DNA from: Aliikangiella coralliicola
GTDB taxonomy: Bacteria; Pseudomonadota; Gammaproteobacteria; Enterobacterales; Kangiellaceae
Direction of reading: 5' to 3'
Assembly: GCF_007004725.1 (NCBI RefSeq)
Contig: NZ_ML660163.1
Span: forward strand, 62,001 to 126,000
DNA: 64,000 bases
Position numbers and translations under genes: made by a program. Below, piece after piece: positions 35,579 through 45,133 of this stretch (its first letter is position 1; every line of letters starts with the position of its first letter). The notes under the pieces are model-generated. The model had not been told where the DNA came from, did no database searches, and saw only the letters and a list, made by a program, of their open reading frames with translations.

Positions 35579-36577
35579 TCACTCAGCTTGTTTTTGTGAA
35601 AACTGATACAAATCATCAAACATAGCTTCACCTCTTTTTATCCGCAGTTCGTCGTCGTCAATGCCAGCGGCAATACCCGACAACAAATAGGCGATTCCGG
35701 TGGTTTCTTCATGACCGTATTTATCTTCTTTTAAGTCAATGTCGTGGACGATTTCTCCGATACGCTGAAGCGCAGAATCGTGAAGTTTAAGACGCTCAAT
35801 CAATACCTCGAAAGTACATTTATCCCCTTCGTGGGTAAACTCAGCTTCGTACATATCAAAACGGATTTCTTGAGCTTTGGGCGAGTATTTTTTGTCGCTG
35901 GTAAATTTGAAAGTCGCATCAGCATCGATCCAACGTCTTATTAACCAGGCGCTAGCAATTCGATCGACATGAACATTAGTTCTCGTCACCCAAATCTTTG
36001 ATTGGTAATCTTCAATATTGAATGCTTGCATAATTTCGGTTCCTGCCTCTGGTTTCTCGGACACTTTATTGACGTAATTCGTAAGTTCCCGATAAAGTTT
36101 TTTCACCGGTTCTCGTTTGTCCGCGCCAAAAAAATCTATCTTTTCAATTTCAATCAAGCGCTTGCGAAAGCGCGCCAGTCGGTTTTTGGCGTCTTTTAAC
36201 TGTGCTCCGTCATCCAATAACTCGCTTGGTAAACTCTTCTTGAATTCGGCCATTTCCTCTGAGATTTTGCTGTAATCCTGGTTACGAGCTTCGTCAAAAA
36301 TTGCGATAATCTGCTGATCATTTAATCCATCCACAAATCTGGACTCGAGTATTGCACCCTCGGCATTACTTGAGGTGAGCTCTCTCAAAATCCACTCGAA
36401 ATCCTCCCGGCATTCTTCATTAAGCGGTAAAACATACATTGAATTTTTAATCGCAACCGCACCAATACTCTGTAAACGTCGCCAAATCTTAACGCGTAAA
36501 GACCCTGGTTCTTGGGGAAAATGGTGTATCAAAACCAACCAAGACCTGAGCATTTCTTCGTTTTCTTTCGATCCCAT
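35579..36577 (-). CDS. chrB: ChrB-like chromate-resistance regulator
   Basis: 332 residues from ATG 36577 (MGSKENEEMLRSWLVLIHH); an in-frame start at 36628 lies inside the regulatory repeats and is unlikely. The N-terminal half matches ChrB-N (WLVLIHHFPQEPGSLRVKIW, IKNSMYVLP), and the C-terminal half has the ChrB-C signature WVTRTNVHVDRIASAWLIRR. ChrB normally accompanies the chromate efflux pump ChrA and controls it; no chrA is present here. GTTACA/TGTAAC repeats sit directly upstream and are candidate operators. Confidence 0.85.
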   Translation of the reverse strand: MGSKENEEMLRSWLVLIHHFPQEPGSLRVKIWRRLQSIGAVAIKNSMYVLPLNEECREDFEWILRELTSSNAEGAILESRFVDGLNDQQIIAIFDEARNQDYSKISEEMAEFKKSLPSELLDDGAQLKDAKNRLARFRKRLIEIEKIDFFGADKREPVKKLYRELTNYVNKVSEKPEAGTEIMQAFNIEDYQSKIWVTRTNVHVDRIASAWLIRRWIDADATFKFTSDKKYSPKAQEIRFDMYEAEFTHEGDKCTFEVLIERLKLHDSALQRIGEIVHDIDLKEDKYGHEETTGIAYLLSGIAAGIDDDELRIKRGEAMFDDLYQFSQKQAE

Positions 36578-36580
36578 AAA

Positions 36581-36630
36581 GTTACATCTGTAACAGCAAT
36601 AACTATAATAATGTAACAACTGTAACATAC
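36581..36630. promoter_or_regulatory. TGTAAC repeat cluster upstream of chrB
   Basis: A palindrome GTTACA-TC-TGTAAC (36581-36594) and two further direct copies of TGTAACA (36612-36627) lie immediately before the chrB start. The spacing suggests a multi-site operator, possibly for ChrB itself. Confidence 0.5.
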
Positions 36631-37218
36631 ACGCTGCTAATTTGCGAGCAAAATTTAACCAATGAGATAAAAGGCTTGTAATTCAATCGGGATAAAAAAA
36701 GAAAACCATTTTTAGCGGATTAGTACAATTTTCGAGATTAACAGTAGAATAGATGCAACTGCTGTAACGTTATTCGAACTTCAAAAAAATTACTATTTGG
36801 CAATACAAAGATTCGTCAAGATTCATGAATAATTCTGCTCCAATAAAATTTTCTGCACAATAATGCTCTCTTTGTTTTTCTTAATAGGCGCAAAAAAACT
36901 CTGGGTGCAATACATACAACACAAAAATATCTCTGGATTGATCTAATTTTTTTGATTAACGATTAATAGAATAATTTGTTCTTTCAACATCTCAAAATTC
37001 TTGTAAAAAATAGCACTTAATCACATAACTTTGACTAGCAAAACAATATTTTTAACACGAATTTTTACGCGGGCTAAAACACCATTATTTTTCACGAATC
37101 AAAAAATTAACTTTCAAAACTTGAGTTATGCATTAGTAAGATAATTTAGTGACTTACGTTAACCGAGATGTAACTTTGACAAGGGTATGATCTCAATCAT
37201 TTAAAATTGGGTAACAAT
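36631..37218. other. AT-rich non-coding gap
   Basis: About 590 bp of very AT-rich sequence between divergent chrB and the OmpV-like gene. It must contain the latter's promoter. No reading frame, RNA structure or repeat family was recognised. Confidence 0.45.
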
Positions 37219-37968
37219 ATGAAAATTCTATTTATCTCGTTATTTGCTCTTTACAGTTTTAGTGCTTTTGCTTTCAGTGGCGAGAACAATAAAGAGGAAA
37301 GTTTTATTCTAGGGCCTGGTGTTTTCTCGATTGAGTCTCCCTACATCGGTGGAAAAACACAAACGATGGCGTTTCCTTACATTGAATATTCTTGGGGGCC
37401 ATTATTTATTGAGGGCGGAACCTTAGGGTCCCATATCTTCGGAGGTGACAACTGGGGAATCGCCGCGGCAATTGATGGAGATTTTCTTGGAGACACTGAT
37501 CGAGGCGACAGCAATCAACTAGCAGATATGCAAGAGCTCGATGACGTCATTAACGGTTCAATAAAAATGTTCTACCATCAAAACTGGGGAGCAATAGAGT
37601 TGTCGCTATCGAAAGATATTAGCGATAATCATGATGGTTCGTCAGCAAGCTTATCTTATAGTTATGTCGTAGAACTTGGTAACTGGGAAGTCATTCCAAG
37701 TGTCGGCGCAAACTGGTTTAGTGAAGATGTCTCAAACTACTATTATGGTGTGAGTCTGGTCGACGCGAGAGCCAATCGCCCTTTTTACTCGCCTGATTCC
37801 GGCGTAAATTATAACGCGGGTATCTCAACGATCTATTCTTTCGATAAGAACAATAGCTTAATGCTTAATCTAACAACTGAGTCTTACTCTGATCAAATTA
37901 AAGATAGTTCTATTGTCGATAAGTCTGGTTCTACGACATTTGGATCGATTTATATTCATCGTTTTTGA
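37219..37968 (+). CDS. MipA/OmpV-family outer-membrane protein
   Basis: 249 residues from ATG 37219 with signal peptide LFALYSFSAFAFS. The mature protein alternates aromatic beta-strands (AFPYIEYSWGPLFIEGGTLG, GNWEVIPSVGANWFSEDVS, YYYGVSLVDAR) and ends in a C-terminal Phe (IYIHRF), as outer-membrane barrels do. The YGVS and RANRPFYSP blocks are typical of MipA/OmpV. The role is possibly a scaffold for murein enzymes or a porin; it cannot be told from the sequence. Confidence 0.85.
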   Translation: MKILFISLFALYSFSAFAFSGENNKEESFILGPGVFSIESPYIGGKTQTMAFPYIEYSWGPLFIEGGTLGSHIFGGDNWGIAAAIDGDFLGDTDRGDSNQLADMQELDDVINGSIKMFYHQNWGAIELSLSKDISDNHDGSSASLSYSYVVELGNWEVIPSVGANWFSEDVSNYYYGVSLVDARANRPFYSPDSGVNYNAGISTIYSFDKNNSLMLNLTTESYSDQIKDSSIVDKSGSTTFGSIYIHRF

Positions 37969-37971
37969 TAC

Positions 37972-38724
37972 TCAATTTACGTCGATTATAATTTGTGGAT
38001 TATATTGTGGATTAATCGCGTCAGGATATCCTCTCGGGTTGCACAATATTCGACAGTTTTCAATCTGATAATCGCTCGACTTATGCACATGGCCATGTAG
38101 CCATAGCGCAGGTTGATACTGTCGAATTAATGGCTCAAGGTTCGATGCATAAGCCGCAGTTGTAATATCATCATGATACTCTTCCGCTATTGATTGGATA
38201 GATGGAGCATGATGTGTAACCACAACATTTGTTTCACCACATTTGCGAGCAAGCTCATCTTCTAGCCATTTTCTTGACTGGTTGTGAATAATTGCAATAT
38301 CAATAGAGCGAATCTTGGCAAAATTGGGGAGCCGACGAATCTTTTTAAAATCAGACATTACTTGCTGACATTCATAACCGGTTAACTTTGCATTCCCAAA
38401 CAATTCATAATCAGTCCACAAAGTACACCCGAAAAAATTAACACCATCAATGGTGATAATATCATTCTCTAGCACGTGAACATTCGTACCCTTCGATAAT
38501 TCTTTTAGTTCTTTAGTAAGTTTTGGGTAAGCTTTTTTGTAATACTCATGATTTCCTAGGACATAAATAACAGGTTTATTTTTTATTTCCTCAAGCGCCC
38601 ATTTAATACCGCGTTCTTTTGTATGAATATCACCAGCTAACACAACCACGTCGGCGTTCGATAGTGGATAAGGATAATATTTAAACTCCAAGTGTAAATC
38701 GCTAAGTAACTGAATTTTCATCAT
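37972..38724 (-). CDS. Calcineurin-like metallophosphoesterase
   Basis: 250 residues with the full metal-site series: LLSDLHLEF, VVLAGDIHTKE, VLGNHEYYKK, VVTHHAPSIQS and LHGHVHKSSDY. Family members hydrolyse phosphodiesters or phosphomonoesters of nucleotides, nucleic acids or phosphoproteins; the substrate cannot be predicted. It converges on the OmpV-like gene with 3 bp between stops. Confidence 0.92.
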   Translation of the reverse strand: MMKIQLLSDLHLEFKYYPYPLSNADVVVLAGDIHTKERGIKWALEEIKNKPVIYVLGNHEYYKKAYPKLTKELKELSKGTNVHVLENDIITIDGVNFFGCTLWTDYELFGNAKLTGYECQQVMSDFKKIRRLPNFAKIRSIDIAIIHNQSRKWLEDELARKCGETNVVVTHHAPSIQSIAEEYHDDITTAAYASNLEPLIRQYQPALWLHGHVHKSSDYQIENCRILCNPRGYPDAINPQYNPQIIIDVN

Positions 38725-38900
38725 TTAACTTTTTTCACAAATACATCGCTGAAAGTCTAATCTAGATGAAAATTAAAATAACGAATAATTCGTTATATAA
38801 CCAACTAACCTTGAAAATTCATTGAGGAGGAATCAAACATCCTCCACAATTCATATTTAATTTAGTCTTTACCCAATCTGACTTTATTCAAACGGTAATC

Positions 38901-40079
38901 CTAAAAACAATCACCAGGCACTCTCACCGAGCCTTCCATCAACACTCGAGCACTACGACTCATAATCGCTTTATTAACAGACCACTCCCCATCATTCAGG
39001 CTCGCTTCAGCGCCAACGCGCAGCGTCCCTGATGGGTGACCAAAACGAACAGCATTACGCTCACCGCCGCCGGCCGCCAGATTAACCAAAGTGCCGGGAA
39101 TAGCAGCTGCAGTCGCAATTGCAACGGCCGCAGTCCCCATCATTGCATGATGTAACAATCCCATCGACAATGCACGAACAAGTAAATCGATATCATCAGC
39201 CGCAATTTGCTTTCCACTCGAAGAAACATACCCTGTAGACTTAGCAACAAACGCAACTTTTGGCGTGTGCTGCCGTTGTGCGGCCTCGTCAATATTTTGA
39301 ATTAATCCCATGCGCAAAGCACCATGTGCACGAATTGTCTCAAACATACTCAGGGCTTTTGCATCACCATTAATTGCGCCTTGTAATTCTGTACCAACAT
39401 AACCAATTTCATCCGCGTTTAGAAAAATCGTTGGGATCCCGGCATTAATCATCGTCGCTTTCAGTGTACCAACTCCGGGGACTTCTAAGTCATCGACCAG
39501 GTTACCGGTAGGAAACATCGAGCCTTCGCCATCGGCCGGATTCATAAATTCAACCTGTACTTCAGCAGCAGGAAAGGTAACGCCATCGAGCTCAAAGTCG
39601 CCGGTTTCCTGAACCTGACCGTTGGTAATCGGCACACGCGCAATAATAGTTTTGCGAATGTTAGCTTGCCAAATGCGCACCGTCGCGATGCCACTTTCGG
39701 GAATACGATCGGCATCAACCAGACCACTACTAATAGCAAAGGAGCCAACTGCCGCGGTTAAATTACCGCAGTTACCACTCCAATCAACAAAGGGTTTATC
39801 AATCGATACCTGACCAAATAAATAATCGACGTCATGATCCGGCTGACTACTTTTGGAAACAATCACCGTTTTACTCGTGCTGGAAGTTGCCCCTCCCATT
39901 CCGTCAGTTTGTTTGCCATAAGGATCAGGACTACCAATGACTCTCAACAACAAAGCATCACGAGCATTCCCCGCCACTTGGGCAACTTCGGGCAAATCTT
40001 CTAAGTTGAAAAATACGCCTTTACTGGTACCACCTCGCATATAAGTCGCCGGAATCTTGATTTGAGCAACGTGAGTCAT
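38901..40079 (-). CDS. prpF: 2-methylaconitate cis-trans isomerase PrpF
   Basis: 392 residues from ATG 40079 (MTHVAQIKIPATYMRGGTSKG) preceded by AAGGAAG; the in-frame ATG at 40127 is unlikely. PrpF hallmarks: MRGGTSKGVFF, SPDPYGKQTDGMGGATSSTS, GNCGNLTAAVG and RFGHPSGTLRVGA. It isomerises the 2-methylaconitate made by AcnD in the 2-methylcitrate cycle for propionate use. It lies 101 bp downstream of acnD in the same operon. Confidence 0.95.
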   Translation of the reverse strand: MTHVAQIKIPATYMRGGTSKGVFFNLEDLPEVAQVAGNARDALLLRVIGSPDPYGKQTDGMGGATSSTSKTVIVSKSSQPDHDVDYLFGQVSIDKPFVDWSGNCGNLTAAVGSFAISSGLVDADRIPESGIATVRIWQANIRKTIIARVPITNGQVQETGDFELDGVTFPAAEVQVEFMNPADGEGSMFPTGNLVDDLEVPGVGTLKATMINAGIPTIFLNADEIGYVGTELQGAINGDAKALSMFETIRAHGALRMGLIQNIDEAAQRQHTPKVAFVAKSTGYVSSSGKQIAADDIDLLVRALSMGLLHHAMMGTAAVAIATAAAIPGTLVNLAAGGGERNAVRFGHPSGTLRVGAEASLNDGEWSVNKAIMSRSARVLMEGSVRVPGDCF

Positions 40080-40180
40080 AGAATTTCTTCCTTCAGTAGA
40101 ATTTAACCCAGAATATTTGAAGAGCATCGAAGAAAATTCCGATGCTCGTTTTATATCGTTATTTTACCAAGCTGCAATAA

Positions 40181-42772
40181 CTAGCTGGCTGCAGACTCAA
40201 GGAAATCTTGAGCAAATCGCTGTAGTACCCCGCCCGCTTCATAGATGGAAACTTCTTCAGCGGTATCAAGTCGACAAGTCACTGGAACCTCGACACTATC
40301 GCCATTAGCGCGGTTAATGATTAATGTCAGTGTGGCGCCCGGTGTACGCTCACCAATTACATCAAAAGTTTCAGTTCCATCAATGTGGTAAGTTTGACGA
40401 GTTTCCCCCGCTTTAAACTCAAGCGGTAACACGCCCATACCGATCAAGTTAGTGCGATGAATGCGCTCAAAACCTTCTGCAACAATAACCTCAACTCCCG
40501 CTAAGCGTACGCCTTTTGCTGCCCAGTCTCGTGATGATCCCTGACCATAATCAGCACCGGCGACAATAATCAACGGCTGATTGCGATTCATGTAAGTTTC
40601 AATCGCCTCCCACATGCGAGTCACTTTACCTTCCGGCTCAATTCTAGCTAATGAACCTTGCTTAACCTGACCATTCTCCTGCACCATTTCGTTGAGCAAT
40701 TTAGGGTTTGCAAAAGTCGCTCGCTGCGCAGTTAAGTGATCACCTCGATGAGTTGCGTAGGAATTAAAGTCTTCTTCGGGCAATCCCATTTTAGCCAGGT
40801 ATTCTCCCGCAGCACTTGATGCCTGAATTGCATTTGATGGTGACAAATGATCGGTCGTGATGTTGTCCCCTAAAACCGCTAATGGACGCATGCCTTTCAT
40901 GGTTCTTTCTCCGGCTAATGCACCTTCCCAATAGGGCGGACGACGAATATATGTCGTTTGTGGTCGCCAGTCATAAAGCGGATTGTTTTGTTCGCCGTAA
41001 TCCACAGAAATATCAAACATCGGGTTATAAACCTGGCGGAACTGTTCTGGTTTAACACTTTCGGCAATAACCGCATCAATTTCTTCATCTGAAGGCCAGA
41101 TATCTTTGAGCGTAACCGGGTTGCTGTTACTGTCCGTCCCCAAAACATCTTTTTCAATATCAAAACGAATTGTCCCGGCAATCGCATAAGCAACCACCAA
41201 AGGTGGTGACGCAAGAAACGCTTGATCGGCATGAGGGTGAATACGTCCATCAAAATTACGATTACCGGAAAGTACTGCAGTGGTGTAAAGTTCGCGCTCA
41301 ACAATTTCTTGCTTAATTTTCGGGTCGAGCGCACCACTCATTCCATTACAAGATGTGCAAGCAAACGCAACAACACCAAAACCCAGTTTTTCAAGTTCAG
41401 GTAATAAATTAGCTTCTTCGAGATAAAGTTTGACTGCCTTAGAGCCCGGAGCAAGTGAAGACTTCACCCATGGCTTTCGCGTTAGACCAAGTTGATTAGC
41501 ATTACGTGCTATCAGTCCTGCAGCAATCATATTGCGCGGATTACTGGTGTTAGTGCAACTGGTAATCGCCGCGATAATACAAGCACCATCAGGCATTTGG
41601 CCGGGAACATCTTCAACTTTACCGGAAATGCCACGTGCGGCTAAATCAGTAGTTGCAACTCGATTATGAGGGTTTGAAGGGCCGGCAATATTACGAACAA
41701 CTGTTGAAAGGTCAAACTTAAGTACTCGCTCGTATTCTGCGTTTTCTAAACTATCAGCCCAAAGGCCGGCTTCTTTCGCGTAGTTTTCTACCAGCCGCAC
41801 TTGCTCGTCTTCACGACCGGTCAGTTTTAAATAATCAATTGTTTGCTGGTCAATGTAAAACATTGCCGCCGTTGCGCCAAACTCTGGTGTCATGTTAGAT
41901 ATCGTAGCTCGATCGCCAAGACTTAAATGAGGTACACCGTCACCAAAAAATTCTAGATAACTCGACACAACTTTTTCGTTTCGCAAAAATTCAGTGAGCG
42001 CTAAAACGATGTCTGTGCTTGTGATTCCTGCCTGAGGTTTGCCGGTAAGCTCAACGCCAATGATATCCGGTAATCGCATATAAGACGCGCGACCCAACAT
42101 GACGCTTTCAGCCTCAAGTCCACCAACGCCAACCGCGATAACCCCCAACGCATCGACCATCGGTGTGTGGCTGTCAGTGCCAACCAGTGTATCAGGGAAT
42201 GCGACACCGTCTCGCGCTTGAACAACCGGCGACATACGCTCTAGGTTAATCTGATGCATAATGCCATTTCCGGGCGGAATCACATCGATATTTTTAAACG
42301 CCGTTTTGGTCCAGTTGATAAAGTGAAAGCGATCTTCGTTGCGGCGATCTTCTATCGCACGGTTTTTTTCAAAGGCATCTTTTTCAAATCCAGCATGCTC
42401 AACAGCCAACGAGTGATCGACAATCAATTGTGTTGGCACTACCGGGTTAATTTGCGACGGGTCACCGCCTTTATCAGCGATTGCGTCGCGCAAACCCGCT
42501 AAATCGACCAACGCCGTTTGCCCCAAAATATCATGGCAAACGACTCGCGCCGGAAACCAGGGAAAATCCAATTCACGTTTACGCTCGATAATCTGTTTAA
42601 GGCAATCATCAAGTGTTGCCGGGTCACAACGACGCACCAGATTTTCGGCCAGTACGCGAGAGGTATAGGGCAATTTATCGTAAGCATCAGGTGAAATCGC
42701 ATTAACAGCAGCGCGAGTATCAAAGTAATCTAGCTGAGTTCCAGGTAGAGGTTTTCGGTTTAGTGTGTTCAT
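40181..42772 (-). CDS. acnD: Fe/S-dependent 2-methylisocitrate dehydratase AcnD
   Basis: 863 residues from ATG 42772. Aconitase Fe-S ligands appear in AITSCTNTSNPRNMIAAG and FACTSCNGMSGALDPK; the swivel domain has DYGQGSSRDWAAKG. The length and the pairing with PrpF identify the AcnD branch rather than AcnA. It dehydrates 2-methylcitrate to 2-methylaconitate. In most relatives prpB and prpC lie between the GntR gene and acnD; here only 60 bp separate them. Confidence 0.95.
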   Translation of the reverse strand: MNTLNRKPLPGTQLDYFDTRAAVNAISPDAYDKLPYTSRVLAENLVRRCDPATLDDCLKQIIERKRELDFPWFPARVVCHDILGQTALVDLAGLRDAIADKGGDPSQINPVVPTQLIVDHSLAVEHAGFEKDAFEKNRAIEDRRNEDRFHFINWTKTAFKNIDVIPPGNGIMHQINLERMSPVVQARDGVAFPDTLVGTDSHTPMVDALGVIAVGVGGLEAESVMLGRASYMRLPDIIGVELTGKPQAGITSTDIVLALTEFLRNEKVVSSYLEFFGDGVPHLSLGDRATISNMTPEFGATAAMFYIDQQTIDYLKLTGREDEQVRLVENYAKEAGLWADSLENAEYERVLKFDLSTVVRNIAGPSNPHNRVATTDLAARGISGKVEDVPGQMPDGACIIAAITSCTNTSNPRNMIAAGLIARNANQLGLTRKPWVKSSLAPGSKAVKLYLEEANLLPELEKLGFGVVAFACTSCNGMSGALDPKIKQEIVERELYTTAVLSGNRNFDGRIHPHADQAFLASPPLVVAYAIAGTIRFDIEKDVLGTDSNSNPVTLKDIWPSDEEIDAVIAESVKPEQFRQVYNPMFDISVDYGEQNNPLYDWRPQTTYIRRPPYWEGALAGERTMKGMRPLAVLGDNITTDHLSPSNAIQASSAAGEYLAKMGLPEEDFNSYATHRGDHLTAQRATFANPKLLNEMVQENGQVKQGSLARIEPEGKVTRMWEAIETYMNRNQPLIIVAGADYGQGSSRDWAAKGVRLAGVEVIVAEGFERIHRTNLIGMGVLPLEFKAGETRQTYHIDGTETFDVIGERTPGATLTLIINRANGDSVEVPVTCRLDTAEEVSIYEAGGVLQRFAQDFLESAAS

Positions 42773-42832
42773 GTGCCCATCCAAAACTAAGTTTTTAAAA
42801 TCTTTATTTAAGGTTTATGTTGAATTCTGTGG

Positions 42833-43501
42833 TCAAAGAGAGTCGGTGACTAATTTGGTTTCTAAGCTATTTTTTGTATATTGGATATGACGACGCATCA
42901 GTATTTCCGCTAATTCGGGGTCTCGATTAGAAATCGCCTGAACGATATGCTTATGCTCGTCGAAAGCTCTGGTTACTCTTGGCCCGGCCATACCCAACTG
43001 AACTCGGTACATTCGTATTAAATGATAAATACCATCCACTAATATCGAAATCAGATGGCTATTTTTACTACCCAGAATAATTCGGTAATGAAAATCAACA
43101 TCGCCGGCTTCCTGATAATAAGTTTCCCCAGTTTTTACCGTTTGAAAATGGGTGTTAAGTAAGTCATTCAAGTCAGCAATTTCTTCGTCACTCATATTCA
43201 TTGCTGCGAGTCTCGCCGCCATCCCTTCAAGGGACTCTCGCACCTGGTATAGCTCCATTAAACCTTCACCTGTCAACGCAACCACTCTCGCGCCAACATT
43301 GGCTTTTCGTTCAACCAGATGACATGACTCCAATCGATTAATAGCCTCTCGAATCACTGCGCGGCTCACCGCGTATTTTGTCGACAATTCCGTCTCACTT
43401 AATTTCGATCCAGCCGAAATAACGCCTTTAACAATATCTTTTCTCAATTGAATAAAGGTTTTATCAGCAGATGTGACAGGCTGTTCAGTGAGCAAAGTCA
43501 T
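42833..43501 (-). CDS. GntR/FadR-family (FCD) transcriptional regulator of the propionate operon
   Basis: 222 residues. The N-terminal winged helix (ISAGSKLSETELSTKYAVSR, REAINRLES) is followed by an FCD ligand domain with metal-binding positions (LYQVRESLEGMAARLAA, DVDFHYRII, FDEHKHIVQAI). It is the first gene of the GntR-acnD-prpF run, the standard place for the propionate-sensing regulator. Two TTGTCGACAA palindromes upstream are its probable operators, implying autoregulation. Confidence 0.9.
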   Translation of the reverse strand: MTLLTEQPVTSADKTFIQLRKDIVKGVISAGSKLSETELSTKYAVSRAVIREAINRLESCHLVERKANVGARVVALTGEGLMELYQVRESLEGMAARLAAMNMSDEEIADLNDLLNTHFQTVKTGETYYQEAGDVDFHYRIILGSKNSHLISILVDGIYHLIRMYRVQLGMAGPRVTRAFDEHKHIVQAISNRDPELAEILMRRHIQYTKNSLETKLVTDSL

Positions 43502-43530
43502 GGGAATCGAAGTTAGTGAGCCAAGGCTTA

Positions 43531-43542
43531 ATTGTCGACAAT
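43531..43542. promoter_or_regulatory. GntR operator 1 (ATTGTCGACAAT)
   Basis: A perfect 12-bp palindrome 30 bp upstream of the GntR start codon. TTGTCGACAA-like sites are typical for FCD-type GntR regulators. Confidence 0.75.
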
Positions 43543-43582
43543 ATAGTCATTTTTCGAGTTTCCGTCAATGATAAAGCCTCAG

Positions 43583-43594
43583 ATTGTCGACAAA
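43583..43594. promoter_or_regulatory. GntR operator 2 (ATTGTCGACAAA)
   Basis: Second near-perfect copy, 52 bp from the first (about five helical turns), fitting cooperative binding or control of the divergent gene at 43716. Confidence 0.7.
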
Positions 43595-43715
43595 AGTAGT
43601 ACTTGTTTTGATTGGCCAGCATACTAATCTCATTTCTCAACCCCATTTATTAGGCCCCACGTTTAATTGATTAGAAATATCGCATGCTCAATGAACATTA
43701 GAAAAAATAGGCCAA

Positions 43716-45113
43716 ATGTACATCAACAATCTAATCAATAACTCCAAACCCATGATTAATAAATTTTTAAAAAAGACAAAGAATATTCCTATTTTCCTGC
43801 GCTCACTTTTTCTAGCCGTTATCGCCATTTACTTTTTTCTGCTCCCCTTTGGCGTGGCTATTTTCAACCTACAAGACCCAGGTTTAAAAAACGGCCAGCT
43901 TCCCAAATTTACCTACCACTGGCATAAAAAACTCGCAAAAGATATTCCCCCATGGGCGAACGAGCGAGTTAGATCATCAAAGGCTTCGAAATTAAATACA
44001 CGCGATATATCAGGAACTGAATGGCCCATGTTCAGCGCGGTTTATTTTCTGTGGGCAACCGAAGCGCTACAGGACGATTGGGTAAAAAATCCTAATGCAA
44101 CATCCACTGCACCTAGTATCTACGCAAAAGCCGCCATTAATGCGGCAATCAAATTAATTACCGATCCCGATAATGCGACATGGGTTAAAACTCACTGGGG
44201 TGATGATTATCTTTATCAAGAAAATATTTTTTACAGAATGCTTTTGATCGCAGGGCTAACCAGTTACCAAAAGCTAACGGGAAATGAACAATTCGAGTCG
44301 CTATTAATCAATCAAGTTGACTCGCTATCGAGAGAGCTGGAAGCTTCCCCGTTCGGCTTATTGGATGATTACCCAGGCGAATGCTACCCTGTCGATATTC
44401 TTCCTGCACTCGCAGTCATTCAGCGAGCAGGTAAATTGCTAAACCGAGACCACGCTAGTTTTTTAGCTCAGTCGGTCAGAGCATTTTCAGAAAGTCGTGT
44501 TGACCCATCAACAAACTTACCCGCGTATGTCGCTAATTCCAAAACCGGGGAAGGAATAGGATCTGCCCGTGGTGTTGGGATTTCCTATATGCTTATCTGG
44601 GCACCAGAACTGTGGCCAAATACAGCGAGTGATTGGTACGCCAATTATGAAAAATATTTCTGGCAACAAAACAATTTGCTTTCTGGCTTCAGAGAATACC
44701 CGAAAGGAATTTCTTATGGTGACTGGTTTTTCGAAATTGATGCAGGACCAGTGATCAAAGGTTATGGCGTCGCCGCGAGCGCTTTCGGCATTGGCGCTGC
44801 CAGGGTAAACAATCGTTTCGAGCATGCTTACCCACTTGCAGCTGAGGCCATTGTGGCATCATGGCCTTTATTATCCGGCAGCTTACTCATACCTAGAGCA
44901 CTTTCCAATTTATCAGATGCCCCCTATCTTGGCGAATCAGCTTTGCTTTTCAATATGACCAGAAAGCCGATATTGAAAAGCGCAACCACCAAAAAAACTA
45001 GCTTACCCGCTTTCGTTTATCTGTTTCTTCTGTTCTACGCTCTTTCAGGATTATTGATACTCTGCTACGCCATAGTTCCGGTCTGGCGCTACTATAAAAA
45101 AGCGCATATCTGA
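43716..45113 (+). CDS. Membrane protein with linalool-dehydratase/isomerase-like (alpha/alpha)6 domain
   Basis: 465 residues. An N-terminal membrane helix (LFLAVIAIYFFLLPFGVAIF) and a C-terminal one (FVYLFLLFYALSGLLILCYA) flank a helical domain. That domain lines up by eye with linalool dehydratase/isomerase: QENIFYRMLLIAGLTSYQKL, a Cys in GECYPVDILPALAVI where the enzyme has GxxCEPDxxF, and a run of Trp/Tyr-rich helices. The fold guess is reasonable; the substrate is unknown. It is divergent from the GntR gene and shares its operator region. Confidence 0.5.
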   Translation: MYINNLINNSKPMINKFLKKTKNIPIFLRSLFLAVIAIYFFLLPFGVAIFNLQDPGLKNGQLPKFTYHWHKKLAKDIPPWANERVRSSKASKLNTRDISGTEWPMFSAVYFLWATEALQDDWVKNPNATSTAPSIYAKAAINAAIKLITDPDNATWVKTHWGDDYLYQENIFYRMLLIAGLTSYQKLTGNEQFESLLINQVDSLSRELEASPFGLLDDYPGECYPVDILPALAVIQRAGKLLNRDHASFLAQSVRAFSESRVDPSTNLPAYVANSKTGEGIGSARGVGISYMLIWAPELWPNTASDWYANYEKYFWQQNNLLSGFREYPKGISYGDWFFEIDAGPVIKGYGVAASAFGIGAARVNNRFEHAYPLAAEAIVASWPLLSGSLLIPRALSNLSDAPYLGESALLFNMTRKPILKSATTKKTSLPAFVYLFLLFYALSGLLILCYAIVPVWRYYKKAHI

Positions 45114-45133
45114 CTTTGTTGACGGGCGAAAAA

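Noticed and set aside
38826-38845. Terminator for the acnD-prpF operon (GGAGGA/TCCTCC)
   Set aside because: The stem is only 6 bp and lacks a proper T run on the minus strand; left unlisted.
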